Source: Yponomeuta sedellus (lineage: Eukaryota > Arthropoda > Insecta > Lepidoptera > Yponomeutidae). From it: a stretch of DNA of 64,000 bases. Below the pieces are notes generated by a model. The model had not been told where the DNA came from, made no database searches, and saw only the letters and a list, made by a program, of their open reading frames with translations. Shown piece after piece: positions 1 through 10,040 of the stretch. The position numbers and the translations under genes were made by a program. Every line of letters starts with the position of its first letter. Position 1 is the stretch's first letter. The DNA lies in the NCBI GenBank assembly GCA_934045075.1, contig OW203738.1:5695487-5759486 (forward strand), in the 5' to 3' direction.

Positions 1-140
1 AAAAAGTAGCTATGTACAAAAAGGTCTATACAACTATTAATCGCCAACAAATGTCTTCCAATATCAATTTAATTACAGCTACCACTTTAATACAAATGGA
101 TAATTTTTTTGAATGAATGAATTAATGAATTTATTTATTG

Positions 141-437
141 CTAATCGCGGTCAGGTACGGGATGGGTGAGTAACTACCGCTAGCGGCATTTTTCCGAGCG
201 CTTCCGTGCTTCGCAAGGCACGCTAAGCCGTTGGTGCCGTCTGTCATATAATGGCAGTCGTTAAGCCATGTCAGAGGCCTTATTGGCGGCTTGATAACTT
301 CTGACAGTAAGGCCAGCCACTGTCTTACAATCCTCCACCAACCTGGACTTGGCTCCCGTGGTGGAGTATGGCCTAACCTTCCTGCGATGCAGGAAGAGAC
401 CCGTGCCCCAACAGTGGGGACATACAATGGTTGATAC
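141..437 (-). repeat. Repeat M copy
   Basis: Copy of a dispersed repeat of about 330 bp, recognisable by TATGTCCCCACTGCTGGGGC, TTCCTGCATCGCAGGAAGG, GGTTGGTGGAGGATTGTAAG, AGTTATCAAGCCGCC and GAAGCACGGAAGCGCTCGG. The orientation call takes the strand with those motifs as plus. Overlapping open frames are by-products. At least 13 copies or fragments occur in the window. Confidence 0.85.
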
Positions 438-512
438 AAGGATAACGAATAACGAATTTATTGCTAATAATGTGCCAAGCTACAATTGTATGTACCTAAG
501 TATTTCAATTAA

Positions 513-1459
513 CCCTCAATTCACTACCTACTAAAGTATAACACAATTCACTAGTATGGGTCCCATGGACCCACATTTTTGACAGGTAAAAAAAAATTAA
601 ACACGTGATATTTTTAATCAAATATTCTTTTATTTTAAAGGATTAGTCTGTTGATCATTTAGTAACTGCCAAAACAAACTTAAAAAATAGCTATTTCCCC
701 TAGTAAATGAGGAACATTTATATCTTATAATACTGAGCCTCTTTTGGCATGGCACGGCTTTAAAAAATCACATTTAATATTATAAAGAATTAGGAACTTC
801 TTTGAGGTAATTTTTATTAAATCTATTACTTATACAACAAAAAAAACCAAACACCTATATATATTCTATACATAAATTCAAAACGTGCAATGGTTGAACT
901 TAGTCCCTTACAGAACAATTCTTGCATATAGCCAATTAATTATGCCAATCATGCCAATGCCAATCAAAGGAAACGAACTTTTCTAGTTTGTCCCGGGTCT
1001 TGGATTTTATCTATGTATTTATTGTATTAAATCTATCGTCGACTTAGCACCTATAACACAAGTCATTTAGTTGTACTTAGTATAAGGCTAACGAGATCTG
1101 TGTAATATGTCCGTGAATATTTATTTATCTATTAACTCAGATGCTTTATCATCATTTACGTTCACTGAGCTCGGTCCAGGTCTATTTCGATCCATGTTTG
1201 TATCCTAAAACACGAAAAAGAAAGATTGTAACAAAGCAGATAACACTAACACAATTCACTAGTATGGGTCCATGGGACCCATATAAGCATATATACTCAC
1301 CTTGCGAGCGGCGCGTACGCACGTCCTATCGCTGTCGCGTTCGGCGTAGCACTACAGGAAGGTACAGGACCGCGCATGAACTTGAGCGCGAATAGTATGA
1401 AATACCAAGTGTTTTAAGATTTGGTATGGGTCCACTGGACCCAGGTAGTGAATTAAGGG
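513..1459. mobile_element. piggyBac-like non-autonomous element
   Basis: 947 bp bounded by TTAA on both sides (509-512 and 1460-1463). The 17-bp terminal inverted repeats are CCCTCAATTCACTACCT at 513-529 and AGGTAGTGAATTAAGGG at 1443-1459, with one mismatch. TTAA targets and CCC-starting ends are the piggyBac hallmark. Subterminal repeats CACAATTCACTAGTATGGG recur near 543 and 1248, each followed by a GGTCC/GGACCC palindrome; a third palindrome lies at 1427-1443. No transposase frame. Repeat E lies inside at about 965-1125. Confidence 0.85.
965..1125 (+). repeat. Repeat E (SINE-like), 3' part
   Basis: AACGAACTTTTCTAGTTTG and the following 150 bp match the copy at 49863-50110 at most positions. 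The tRNA-like head is missing here. It lies inside the piggyBac-like element. Confidence 0.75.
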
Positions 1460-1463
1460 TTAA

Positions 1464-3379
1464 GAGGAACATGGTTGTTACAGTTACATTACAATGCTTG
1501 TTTGTCTCTGACACCTGTTGTGGATGAGACTCTGTAATATCTAATTACAATAATAGGAATAATAGATACACCTAGTACTTCAATGTTAAGGAAATTATCG
1601 ATACTTAGTCCATCATTGAGTTACCGTAGATAACATAGTTGAAACAATGAAGAAAACCTAATTACAATAATACCAGGAACTTAACGACATTAAAATATAG
1701 AGACAGGAGAATTCAGTACCGTACCGTCCTCTATAAAATCATTTAAGGGGGCGTACCACCGATTCCATCCGGATCACGGGACCATCTTCATGACCGCATG
1801 AAGAAATAAACTGTCCACCACAGTAATAGCTACGCTATTCTAGAGCTTATCGCACTCGGTATAAGTGCGAGTATGAAACAGAGGTATCATGAAGTATTTC
1901 TGACTGTATACGTAACGTGTCATTGTGCCGGAGTCGATATTGCCCTTAATGTATCATTGATAGTTCGTCTCGCGTGCCGCTCTATTACTGAGTAAGGAGG
2001 AGCTGGTGAGGTATCAAAGGCTATGTTATCGATAAATGAAATTAAGTGCAACTTAAGGGATCTTTAGGCGATGCTCTTACTTTAAAGCAAAGTACATTAA
2101 AGTTTTTTATTTATTTTACGTGAAAGATATCAATAGGTACGACTGTGGAATGTATACCTATGTTAAAAAATAAAATATCAAATTATATTTTATATATAAC
2201 AAATTATTAGAGGTTTTATTTAATTTTAATAAACAAATATCAATTTAACGTTTAATTTAACACTCACTGTAAAAACACAAGATTATATTTGCTTTCATTT
2301 TGATATAATCCTCCGTCTTAGAAGTTGGTTGGTCAATTCTTGGCATCCTTTTAATGCTGTGCAAATGGTAACATTTGTAGAAAAGTCATCTTCAATACCT
2401 TCTATTTACATTTAGATTAATCCAGGACAAGATACTGGCGTATTCTGAATATCACACCGTAGGCTGGGATTTCTGGAATTTCTGTCTGAACAATTCTTCC
2501 AAGATAGTATTCAGTACTTAAACACCATAACGCGATATCATTGTAACATAATGTTATCCTATTTTTTAATACCACCTTTATAAAGCTTTTAAAACTATTA
2601 GCGTACAAACTTTTCTCTTGTTTTTACTCGATAAAAGTATCGATAGTCGAGCAGCACTAAACGATCACCGCGCCGCAATACATTACAGTCTCATCATTGT
2701 AGCTGCATCGGGGAAGCACCAACATGTGTTTAACTTAATGTTTATAATTAAGCTTCGACTAAGCATTAGCCCGACTTGAATGGAAAATCGTCGGCACGCG
2801 ACTAGACCTTCCCTCGACGTATTTCCTGGTGATCTGTTGTTTGGTAGTTTTGGTTTGAAACTTCAGTGACCAGAAGAACCAGTAACACGGAGTACAATAT
2901 GGGTGATGCCTGGTAATTTCGAACTAATGTTGTATTGTGTTCTGGAACCTTGGTTTGTTTGTGTGATGGTGTTTGGAACCTACTTTGTGTCTATCCAGGT
3001 GCCAAAAATGGTAACTCGCATACTTTGATATAATTGTACCTAAGTAACGACCAAGTACAGAATAAATATTCTGTTTCCACCCCCTTTTAAACAGAGAAAT
3101 CCTTACTGACTGACTGGCTCATCAACGCAAAGTAGAAATGTTAGAAGTTTTTGCGAGATAGTGTTCTGTTATGACTTTGACTAAGGGATCCCAAAAATAT
3201 AGCGTTAGTTACTGGGTATGAAAAAGATTGTCTGTAAACTTTTTACACATATTCTAAAATCAAACTAGTAGCCGTCTTTACAAATAAATCAAAATTTTTC
3301 ACTTTTGGTACAACCCTGAAAGGCGTGGAAATGATTATTTGTATCCTTGAAGCTTTATGTCACGTTCAATAACATTCGT
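1464..3379. other. AT-rich DNA without recognised features
   Basis: About 1.9 kb. I see only a local direct repeat (CTAATTACAATAATA near 1540 and 1658) and, near 3105-3130, a CTGACTGACTGGCTCATCAACGC string similar to one in the repeat at 50735-51075. No coding signal. Confidence 0.5.
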
Positions 3380-3890
3380 TATCAACCCTTGTATGCCCCC
3401 ACTGCTGCGGAAGCCCGTGCTAAGGACAAATTAAAAAACCTATTTAGAGGCTAAAAATTTCACCCATGCCGGGATTGGAACCCGCAACCTCAGGCTATCC
3501 GTGCCAGCGCTCTTCCAATTTTTTTTTTTTTAAATTTGTCCTTAGCACGGGTTAGTGCATTAAAAATAAAAATAGTATAATCATGTGGGTACAGTGATAT
3601 CGTTCCGATGTAAAACCTAACTGCAAAGTAGGTAGTCGGGGCTGTAAGTGATGCAATTTTCTTAAGCCAGATGTCGCTGCCTGTACGTAATACAGAGAAT
3701 AGTGTAAAGAGGTTCGAAATTTCACTGATGCCGGTGAGTCGCCCATTGGCTCAATTGGAAGAGCGCTGGCACGGATAGCCAGAGGTTGCGGGTTCGAATC
3801 CCGGCATGGGTGAAATTTTTAGCCTCTAAATAGGTTTTCAAAGTTGTCCTTAGCACAGGTTAGTGCATCAAAAATAAAAATAGTATTATT
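3380..3890. repeat. Repeat M fragment followed by a fold-back pair of repeat A
   Basis: 3382-3411 is the first 30 bp of repeat M. 3413-3520 is repeat A on the minus strand, and 3535-3890 a longer plus copy with the tRNA-like box GGCTCAATTGGAAGAGCGC and GGTTCGAATCC. Repeat A is marked by GTAATACAGAGAATA, GAGGTTCGAAATTTCACTGA, a tRNA-like head, TTTTTAGCCTCTAAATAGG and CCTTAGCACGGGTTAGTGCA. The two copies face each other with about 15 bp between them. Confidence 0.85.
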
Positions 3891-4021
3891 AAACTAGCAT
3901 ATAAAATACATTCTCCCGAATAATGTCAGCACGTAGTCAGTGTATTATTGGTAGTAGTGTGAGCGTCTGTGGGCGTGTCTTTTCGTATATTTGTTTACAT
4001 CTTAGTGTCCTACATAGTTAT

Positions 4022-4165
4022 ATATTAAACGGGTCAAATCGCGATTATTTATTAGGTAAAACGTAATTACCTTATTTCCCGACGTTCCGGCAGCGTTACA
4101 GTTGCCGTGGTCTTGAGTAGACTCTTTACATAGCTATGTATGAGTATCGCGAATCATTAAGAAAT
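4022..4165. mobile_element. MITE G copy, degraded
   Basis: TATTAAACGGGTCAAATCGCG followed by ATTATTTATTAGGTAAAACG and GACGTTCCGGCAGCGTTACA; ends near ATGTATGAGTATCGCGAATC. Same family as the clearer copy at 7147-7299. The right inverted repeat is lost. Confidence 0.7.
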
Positions 4166-4256
4166 GCTATCTTAGTGTCCTCTATCACTATATCTCAATG
4201 ACGCTCGTGAGATGATTACAGAGAAGTGATGGTCTCAATTGGAAAAATGAGCGAAA

Positions 4257-4370
4257 AGCAGACCAATGACTCAATGGGTCGATTACATTACTAAAGCCGT
4301 TGGAAAGCAATGGACGAGATTGGCAAGGGGCCTAGAGGGTTGTCGTGGCAGAAGGCGTGCCCATAAGTAG
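4257..4370 (+). pseudogene. LINE reverse transcriptase C-terminal tail
   Basis: A 37-codon frame ending in TAG reads ...RPMTQWVDYITKAVGKQW..., which resembles the C-terminal tail common to RTE/Jockey-type endonuclease-RT proteins (RPxxRWxDD...GxxW). Too short to assign a clade. Confidence 0.55.
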
Positions 4371-4636
4371 ACTATATTTATGGACAAAATAGATTTGACC
4401 ATTTACAATTAAGTACGTATTTGCTATCCATTATCGGTAAAATTCGGAAAAAAAAAACTCCTCAAAGTCCGCCTTTGTACATCAACACTTACCTGTTATT
4501 TAAGGTTTTTCTGTTTCTTAATTTTCGTGCATTAAAGCGTAACAAACAAACCTTTTAAGCATGTATAATGCCTGTCTACACCGCACTTCCATAGCTTAAG
4601 AAAAACTTATTTTTATTTTAAATATTAATAATAATA

Positions 4637-5033
4637 ATATTGGCCTTTTTGCATCTACTTAATGAGATGATTTATACAGCGTCCAGTGGTATCTTCACTC
4701 ACACTAGATGGGTGAAGGGACCACTCCGACGCTGTAGTGCCTGGGTCATGGTTTTATAGATGGTGTAGGCCCAGCACCTATACCATCCTGACAGCTTAGT
4801 CGGCCTAGCCCACAGGAAAGACTAGTCAATACGTGCGGAGCCAACCAAGCTGCGGGTTTCCTCACGATGTTTTTCCTTCACCGTTAGCGTGTGGTATTGC
4901 GACTGCAAATTCGCAAATGTACGTAACTTTGAAATTGAATAAAGTCATTGGTACATGCCCGCACTCGGGATCGAACCTGGGGCTCTCGCTTGCCAGTCTA
5001 TGGTTCTACCCACCGAGCTACCACCGCTTACAT
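4637..5033 (-). repeat. Repeat B (tRNA-headed SINE), nearly full length
   Basis: About 400-bp SINE on the minus strand. Its head is tRNA-like (GGTGGTAGCTCGGTGGGTAG and GGTTCGATCCC). The body contains CATCGTGAGGAAACCCGC, GGTTGGCTCCGCACGT, GGCCGACTAAGCTGTCAGGA and CCCATCTAGTGTGAGTGAAG, and it ends in an A/T-rich tail at about 4637. Confidence 0.85.
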
Positions 5034-5677
5034 ATTACTTTATTACTATTATGACAAAAGTAATAAAAAAATATAAAGCTCAGTGAGGTGAGTGTTTTTC
5101 TTGTTTAGCTAGAACATAATTTATGTGTTTGTGTGCCATTTGATTCACTAATGCTTTTACCTAGCCGCTCAATCTTGAGCCCAATCGATACTTATTTGTA
5201 GTGTACGGTCAACTAATTTCCAAAACAAAAGAATAGCGAAAGCAACTCACGCACCCTGCATATTATAAGTTCAGTTATCTGGTTTGCTCTATTAAAGAAA
5301 CTATTGTGCGGTCAACGTGCAGTCACACACAATTATTGCAGAATTTCACCCGCATAGCTGTTCCCTGACCTTCTACTCTCGTAATCACACACGAAATTTG
5401 GCTCCAATGTAACTGCCTGCATTCACACAATGGACAAGCGTGATCATGACCCTGCACGATTATGTGGTCATCTCCAATTTAGCTTTTAACGTTTCGAAGG
5501 CCAGTTCAATGCATGAGTTCTATATTTAATAATAATTTTGTAGACTCTGTTAATTAATTCGTATTGTGCCATACCTAGTCGTAATATATAATGAACATTT
5601 TGCTAGTGTACCTGTGTACCTAGTTTACTATACATAAATAAATAATTAAGGACTTAGAAAAGACTAAGTTAAAAGAC
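5034..5677. other. No recognised feature
   Basis: AT-rich single-copy-looking DNA between repeats B and C. Nothing supportable. Confidence 0.5.
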
Positions 5678-5805
5678 CCGCATGCCCAGCGTAGGGATTA
5701 TGGGCACTACCCCCCAATGATGGCACAACCTTGCGCTATGGCGCTCATTAGGGGAGGGCTATGTCCAGCAGTGGACTAATATAGCCTGAAGAAGAAGAAG
5801 AAGAA
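5678..5805 (+). repeat. Repeat C: RTE-like LINE 3' end with GAA tail
   Basis: Marked by CCCGCATGCCCAGCGT, GATGGCACAACCTTGCGC, GCGCTCATTAGGGGAGGGC, TCCAGCAGTGGACTAATATA and a GAA-repeat tail. Repeat C is joined to an RT C-terminal coding tail at 46096-46334, so it is read as a LINE 3' UTR. Confidence 0.8.
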
Positions 5806-5885
5806 AAGACTAAGTTCGTAGTCTTTTGTCCACTTTTTCTCCAAAATAATCTAGATTTTGGAATATACACCTAGTTTGACTTGTA
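5806..5885 (+). repeat. Short dispersed repeat K
   Basis: GACTAAGTTCGTAGTCTTTTG then CTCCAAAATAATCTAGATTTTG. Related to 30345-30450 (plus) and 31920-31977 (minus), where the gypsy element inserted. Confidence 0.55.
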
Positions 5886-6711
5886 AAGTTCTCTAAGCCG
5901 CAGTTATTGAACTACTTCAAATATAACCTTTTCATTTCATTTTACATTATACATTTTAGCTAACGTGGAGTAAACTCTATCTGTCAGTCGAAGAGGTAAA
6001 ACACTATTATTTATCATGACGGTTTCATTGTTTTTATTAAATATCAATCAGGATTGTATAGCATATGTTTATAGCAAAATAAAAACACCAACGTAGAAAC
6101 CTCAACTAACGTAAGTATATTCACGATAATTTCAGTTAGGTCCATGTCCATTACGTAAGGTAAAATTGGAAACCGGTCTACAAGAATCTTATCAATCTTA
6201 TTTAGGGCGAGAGGGAGTTAATAATTACTTTAAATCGAGAAGTGACTACTTCCAAAACTCAATTTTAATAGTATTTCAAGTGTAGGATTTGAAAAACAAA
6301 ACTCATTACTTTTTACGCTGAGAGAAGGCCTAAGTAAAAGCTTAATTTATGGGCTGGATATGCAGCCTATAGATAAAGCCCAAGACTTAAACGGCAGATT
6401 CGCTAAGCTTTCAGCATCTGGGTAAGTATATGAGAATCACACATGAGGGCCTATTGTATTGAGCCAACGTGCGTATGCCACAACAGGGCAACGATGCCCA
6501 CAATCGAGCCGCAGCGATGTTATCGGGAAGTATTTATATCGTTAATAGGATCGACTCATTTGGGCATGACTTGCGGAATCGCCTGCATGTGGGGTCTGGA
6601 GAGACATCTTGGCTATTTACGGAGAATAGGAGCTCTTATTGTTCAAGAATTGGGGTCGCTTTTGCCAATAGAGAACTTTCGGTTTGAGTTTTGAGACTTG
6701 ACCGTTGAGGT
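5886..6711. other. No recognised feature
   Basis: Includes two overlapping plus frames of 72 and 83 codons at 6443-6694 with no motif I recognise; they overlap in different phases and look like chance. Confidence 0.5.
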
Positions 6712-6850
6712 CCGGTTTCTGAATTGAGATTTTGCCAAGTAAATACTTAAGTTACGTTCTGTCACGCTCTTTGCTGAAAAATTCGAAGAGGCAGTACGAT
6801 AGTTAAGTATTTACTTAGCAAAATTCTCAATTCTGAAAGTGGCCGTATAA
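6712..6850. mobile_element. MITE F copy
   Basis: Roughly 139 bp with inverted ends: TTTCTGAATTGAGATTTTG...AAGTAAATACTTAA on the left and TTAAGTATTTACTTAGCAAA...ATTCTCAATTC on the right. The centre, ACGTTCTGTCACGCTCTTTG, is shared with copies at 49458-49860, 50120-50290 and 52945-53040. Confidence 0.75.
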
Positions 6851-6895
6851 TCGTAAAAGAGCGATTAAAAAGAGGCTGTATAGAGCAAATTCGAC

Positions 6896-6972
6896 TGCCT
6901 CAATGGTCTAGTGGTTACCATGCTCTACCACCGAAACAGAGCCGTGAGTTCGATTCTCACTAGAGGCCATGG
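6896..6972 (+). repeat. tRNA-like sequence, not a functional tRNA
   Basis: TGGTCTAGTGGTTACCAT resembles a box A, and GTGAGTTCGATTCTCAC is a perfect T-arm. The ends GCCTC/GAGGC can pair, but the anticodon arm has an 11-nt loop. A SINE head or tRNA pseudogene is more likely than a tRNA gene. Confidence 0.55.
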
Positions 6973-7146
6973 TACCAGCTCAGCAAACGGCAGAGCTGGT
7001 AAGCGCAGTTAATTAATTACACTTTATTGCACACAAACATTTCTACGATCTAGAACCTAGGACTTTAATGTATTTCAGCTAATAATTACCGGTTTTTGCT
7101 AAACTGGTCAAAAGGCCTAGATTCTGAGAATTAAGTTTTTAGTTAG

Positions 7147-7299
7147 ATATTAAACGGGTCAAATCGCGATTATTTATTAGGTAAAACGACTGGTAGACCA
7201 GTCTACCAGAGACCACGGCAACTGTAACGCTGCCGAAACGTCGGAAAATAGGTAAGGAAATTACTTAATAAATAATCGCGATTTGACCCCGTTTAATAT
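7147..7299. mobile_element. MITE G, best copy
   Basis: Terminal inverted repeats of about 33 bp: ATATTAAACGGGTCAAATCG on the left (7147 onward) and its complement ending at 7299, with one inserted C. The centre contains GACCACGGCAACTGTAACGC and the CGAAACGTCGG box. Other copies or fragments: 4022-4165, 16975-17040, 22494-22795, 24953-25030. Confidence 0.85.
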
Positions 7300-7339
7300 A
7301 TAACTATGTATGAGTATCGCGAATCATTAAGAAATACAA

Positions 7340-7837
7340 TTAAATTTCTTTTAACAAATTCTAAAAGAGGTACTATATTCATTAAGATTTATGATGTTAT
7401 TTTTTTCCGAGGACGCGTTATAAAAGAAGACACGATTTTTTCCATTGATGACGCTAGTTAATATCGCCTCAAATGCTAGTTCTTCAATAATTTTGGATCC
7501 ATAATTTATTTAGAGAGATCTTTATCAAACCTAATCTAAATTGTCTCACTCTATATTCCTCTATTTTGTATCTACTCCATTACTTGCTCGATACCAAATC
7601 AATTAGAACGAATTGATAAGCTAGCGGTGGTCGAATCTTTAAATAATGAAATTGTATTGTTGAAAGAGGATTCTTAGATAATATTATTAGGTGAATCCGT
7701 TGCTTGAGATGGATATCTGTGTTGAATTTTGTTGATAACTATTAGATACCTACTACTGAAGATTTTTGGTGCTTCGTCTGGGGGTGGTTATTGTCCTGTT
7801 TTTTAAGAAGACTATCAACGTCCCACTGCACCTTCCC
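7340..7837. other. No recognised feature
   Basis: AT-rich DNA. No frame or repeat family recognised. Confidence 0.5.
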
Positions 7838-8170
7838 TCGTTATCAACCCTTGTATGTCCCCACTGCTGGGGCACGGGTCTCTTCCTGCATCGCAGGAAG
7901 GTTAGGCCATACTCCACCACAGGGGCCAAGTCCGGGTTGGTGGAGGTTTGTAACACAGTGGCGGGCCTTACTGTCAGGAGTTATCAAGCCGCCCTCTGAC
8001 ATGGCTTAGCGACTGCCATTATATGACAGCCGGTACCAACGGCTTAACGTGACTTGCGAAGCACGGAAGCGCTCGGTAGTCGTCACCCATCCTGCACCTG
8101 ATTACGCCTGTTGTTGCTTAACTCAAGTGATTGATTCCAATCACTCGGTTCGCCTAAGCCAAGAGCGCTT
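7838..8170 (+). repeat. Repeat M, near full length
   Basis: The most complete copy: TATCAACCCTTGTATGTCCC at the start through AACTCAAGTGATTGATTCCA and CACTCGGTTCGCCTAAGCC near the end. Three frames of 67-77 codons that overlap it are artefacts. Confidence 0.88.
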
Positions 8171-8199
8171 CACATATTCATTTGGGAAATTATAGGAGC

Positions 8200-8345
8200 A
8201 ATACCACTCGCTAATGGTGAAGGACAACATTGTGAGAAAACTTGATTGTCTAAGATGCAAAAATATCTCAGTGATAAATTGCTAATCTACGGTGGGCACG
8301 TAGATTAGCAATTTATCACTGTGACATTAAGCCCATTGGTGTCCC
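8200..8345 (+). repeat. Repeat I (SINE) carrying a perfect hairpin
   Basis: Core ACTCGCTAATGGTGAAGG and ACATTGTGAGAAAACTTG is a degraded copy of the repeat I core (ATCGTGAGGAAACCTG). Within it, 8269-8290 and 8300-8321 form a perfect 22-bp inverted repeat around GGTGGGCAC. Confidence 0.7.
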
Positions 8346-9480
8346 TATGTAAGAGAATAAGGCTTGCTTGCAGTAGGATCACATTGTGTAAATAATTCTC
8401 CAAGATAATCCAAAAATCATAACAGCATTATTTATTTTAATTCTATATTGCACTAATTACATGAGAAAATGTACAATGGCGCTTAATGCCAGAAGCATTC
8501 TCTTCCAGCTAACCTTGGTGTTGAAGATACTGGCAAAGGTAGTGCAGGAAAAAAAGAGTTGATATACAATAATAAACTTACATAAACATAGGGAGATACA
8601 TTTACTTAGACCTACAGGGGAGGGGGGCTAAATAATAAAAATTATTGGACTGGTATTAGTGACTACAATTATTGATACAATTTTGCAGTTTCACTTTTAT
8701 CTGAATACGTCGGTATCCCTTCCTAACTCATATAAGATAGTACTCAAAATGTCCCCACCAAAATATCAAAACGAACAATACGAACGTTCAGAAACATACC
8801 GAATCCCGTTCGAGAACCTCCACGAAAGCTCGCTGCGCACGCGCATGTTCCCACGTGCCTCCTTTGTCGGCGCACGACAAAGCAACGCCGACGACATGCT
8901 CCCACCCTGTATACTCTCGCTACTGAGCTACTGCAAACAAAAATACTCTTATCCTCGCCAAGCTTAGTGTTGAATTTCGTCTGGACTTTAGAGCGGAAAA
9001 ATCTCCTAGTGAACTCAGACAAAAAGGCCTTAGGGAGGTTTGATTTTCATCGGAAGCTGAACCTTGTATTAAAGCGACATAAGGGTGAGATTTCCAAAGC
9101 AATTCTGGAGGTTAAGTTGCTGAGTTTCGTGGCATGCGCTAGTAGGAAAGACTCACCGCAGTTGACCCCTCATTTAAGGTAGGGCAATTGTTTATCAATA
9201 TGTCTATGATTAATGTATCTGATTGTCCGTATCGTGATCGTCTGCTCACCGAGATCTCAGCGGCAATTAGCGGGGATCACGAATGGAGATGATATGTTAG
9301 AGGCCTGTTTGGGACCGATAATTTGTTGGTAAGGAGACGGCTGGTTGGTTGAAAGTTTGTTTGTGAGCGTGTGTGGTATTGAGGAGAAAGTTTTGTTCAG
9401 TGTTCAGTGGATTTGCTAAGGGAGTGTTTACTTTATACAGAAATTTCTTTATACGTAAAAAAAAATAATTCTGTTCAATG
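8346..9480. other. Unassigned; region of open frames at 8740-9180
   Basis: Between 8740 and 9180 base composition is more balanced and frames of 60-102 codons are open on both strands (8659-8967 and 8967-9182 plus; 8744-9022 and 8920-9102 minus). None has a motif, signal peptide or family resemblance I recognise. A host exon cannot be excluded but is not supported. Confidence 0.35.
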
Positions 9481-9481
9481 T

Positions 9482-9763
9482 CAAATTGCTGGCTTGGCTT
9501 GAACTGGCTTGTTGCTTCGGCCTAGAAACTAGCACCAACCCAAATTATTCCCGCGGGTGTGGTAAAAGGCGACCAAGGGACACAAACCGGGGTGGGCAGC
9601 AGCGCCCCTGCATGGAACTCCACCAAACTGCGATCCCCAACCCGCATGCCCGGTGTGGGGATTATGGGCAATTCCTCCCAATGATGGCAGAACCCAACGC
9701 GCTCATTAGGAGAGGGCTATGTCTACCAGTGGACTAATATATAGCTTGAAGAAGAAGAAGAAT
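9482..9763 (+). repeat. Repeat C, long copy
   Basis: Starts near CTTGAACTGGCTTG, with CGCGGGTGTGGTAAAAGGCG, GGTGGGCAGCAGCGCC, CCCAACCCGCATGCCC and the GAAGAAGAAG tail. The overlapping 83-codon frame is repeat-derived. Confidence 0.8.
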
Positions 9764-9832
9764 ATCAAATTTCTATTTAAACAACTATTTAATGTAGTAA
9801 AGACACATTTAGTAAAGGATATTCCGATTCTA

Positions 9833-10040
9833 TTTCGATATCAGCCCTTTGTACGTCCCCACTCTTCCTGCATGACAGGCAGGCTTAGCGTGTCTTGCGA
9901 AGCACGGAAGCGCTCGGAAAAAATGCCACTAGGGGTAGTCCCGGGTTGGTTATCCATCCAGCACCTAACCGCGTCTGTTGTTGCTTAACCTTTGTGTTTG
10001 AATCCAGTCACTCGGTTCCACTAGGCCACGAGCGCCTAGG
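9833..10040 (+). repeat. Repeat M with internal deletion
   Basis: Starts TATCAGCCCTTTGTACGTCC, jumps to the TCTTGCGAAGCACGGAAGC region and ends with CACTCGGTTCCACTAGGCC. Confidence 0.8.

Noticed and set aside
3740..3815. tRNA genes in the repeat A heads
   Set aside because: Box A and box B are present, but the anticodon loop ACGGATA lacks the invariant U33 and the same sequence recurs more than ten times within a repeat.
6896..6972. tRNA gene
   Set aside because: The T-arm is good but the anticodon arm has an 11-nt loop, so it cannot be a normal tRNA.
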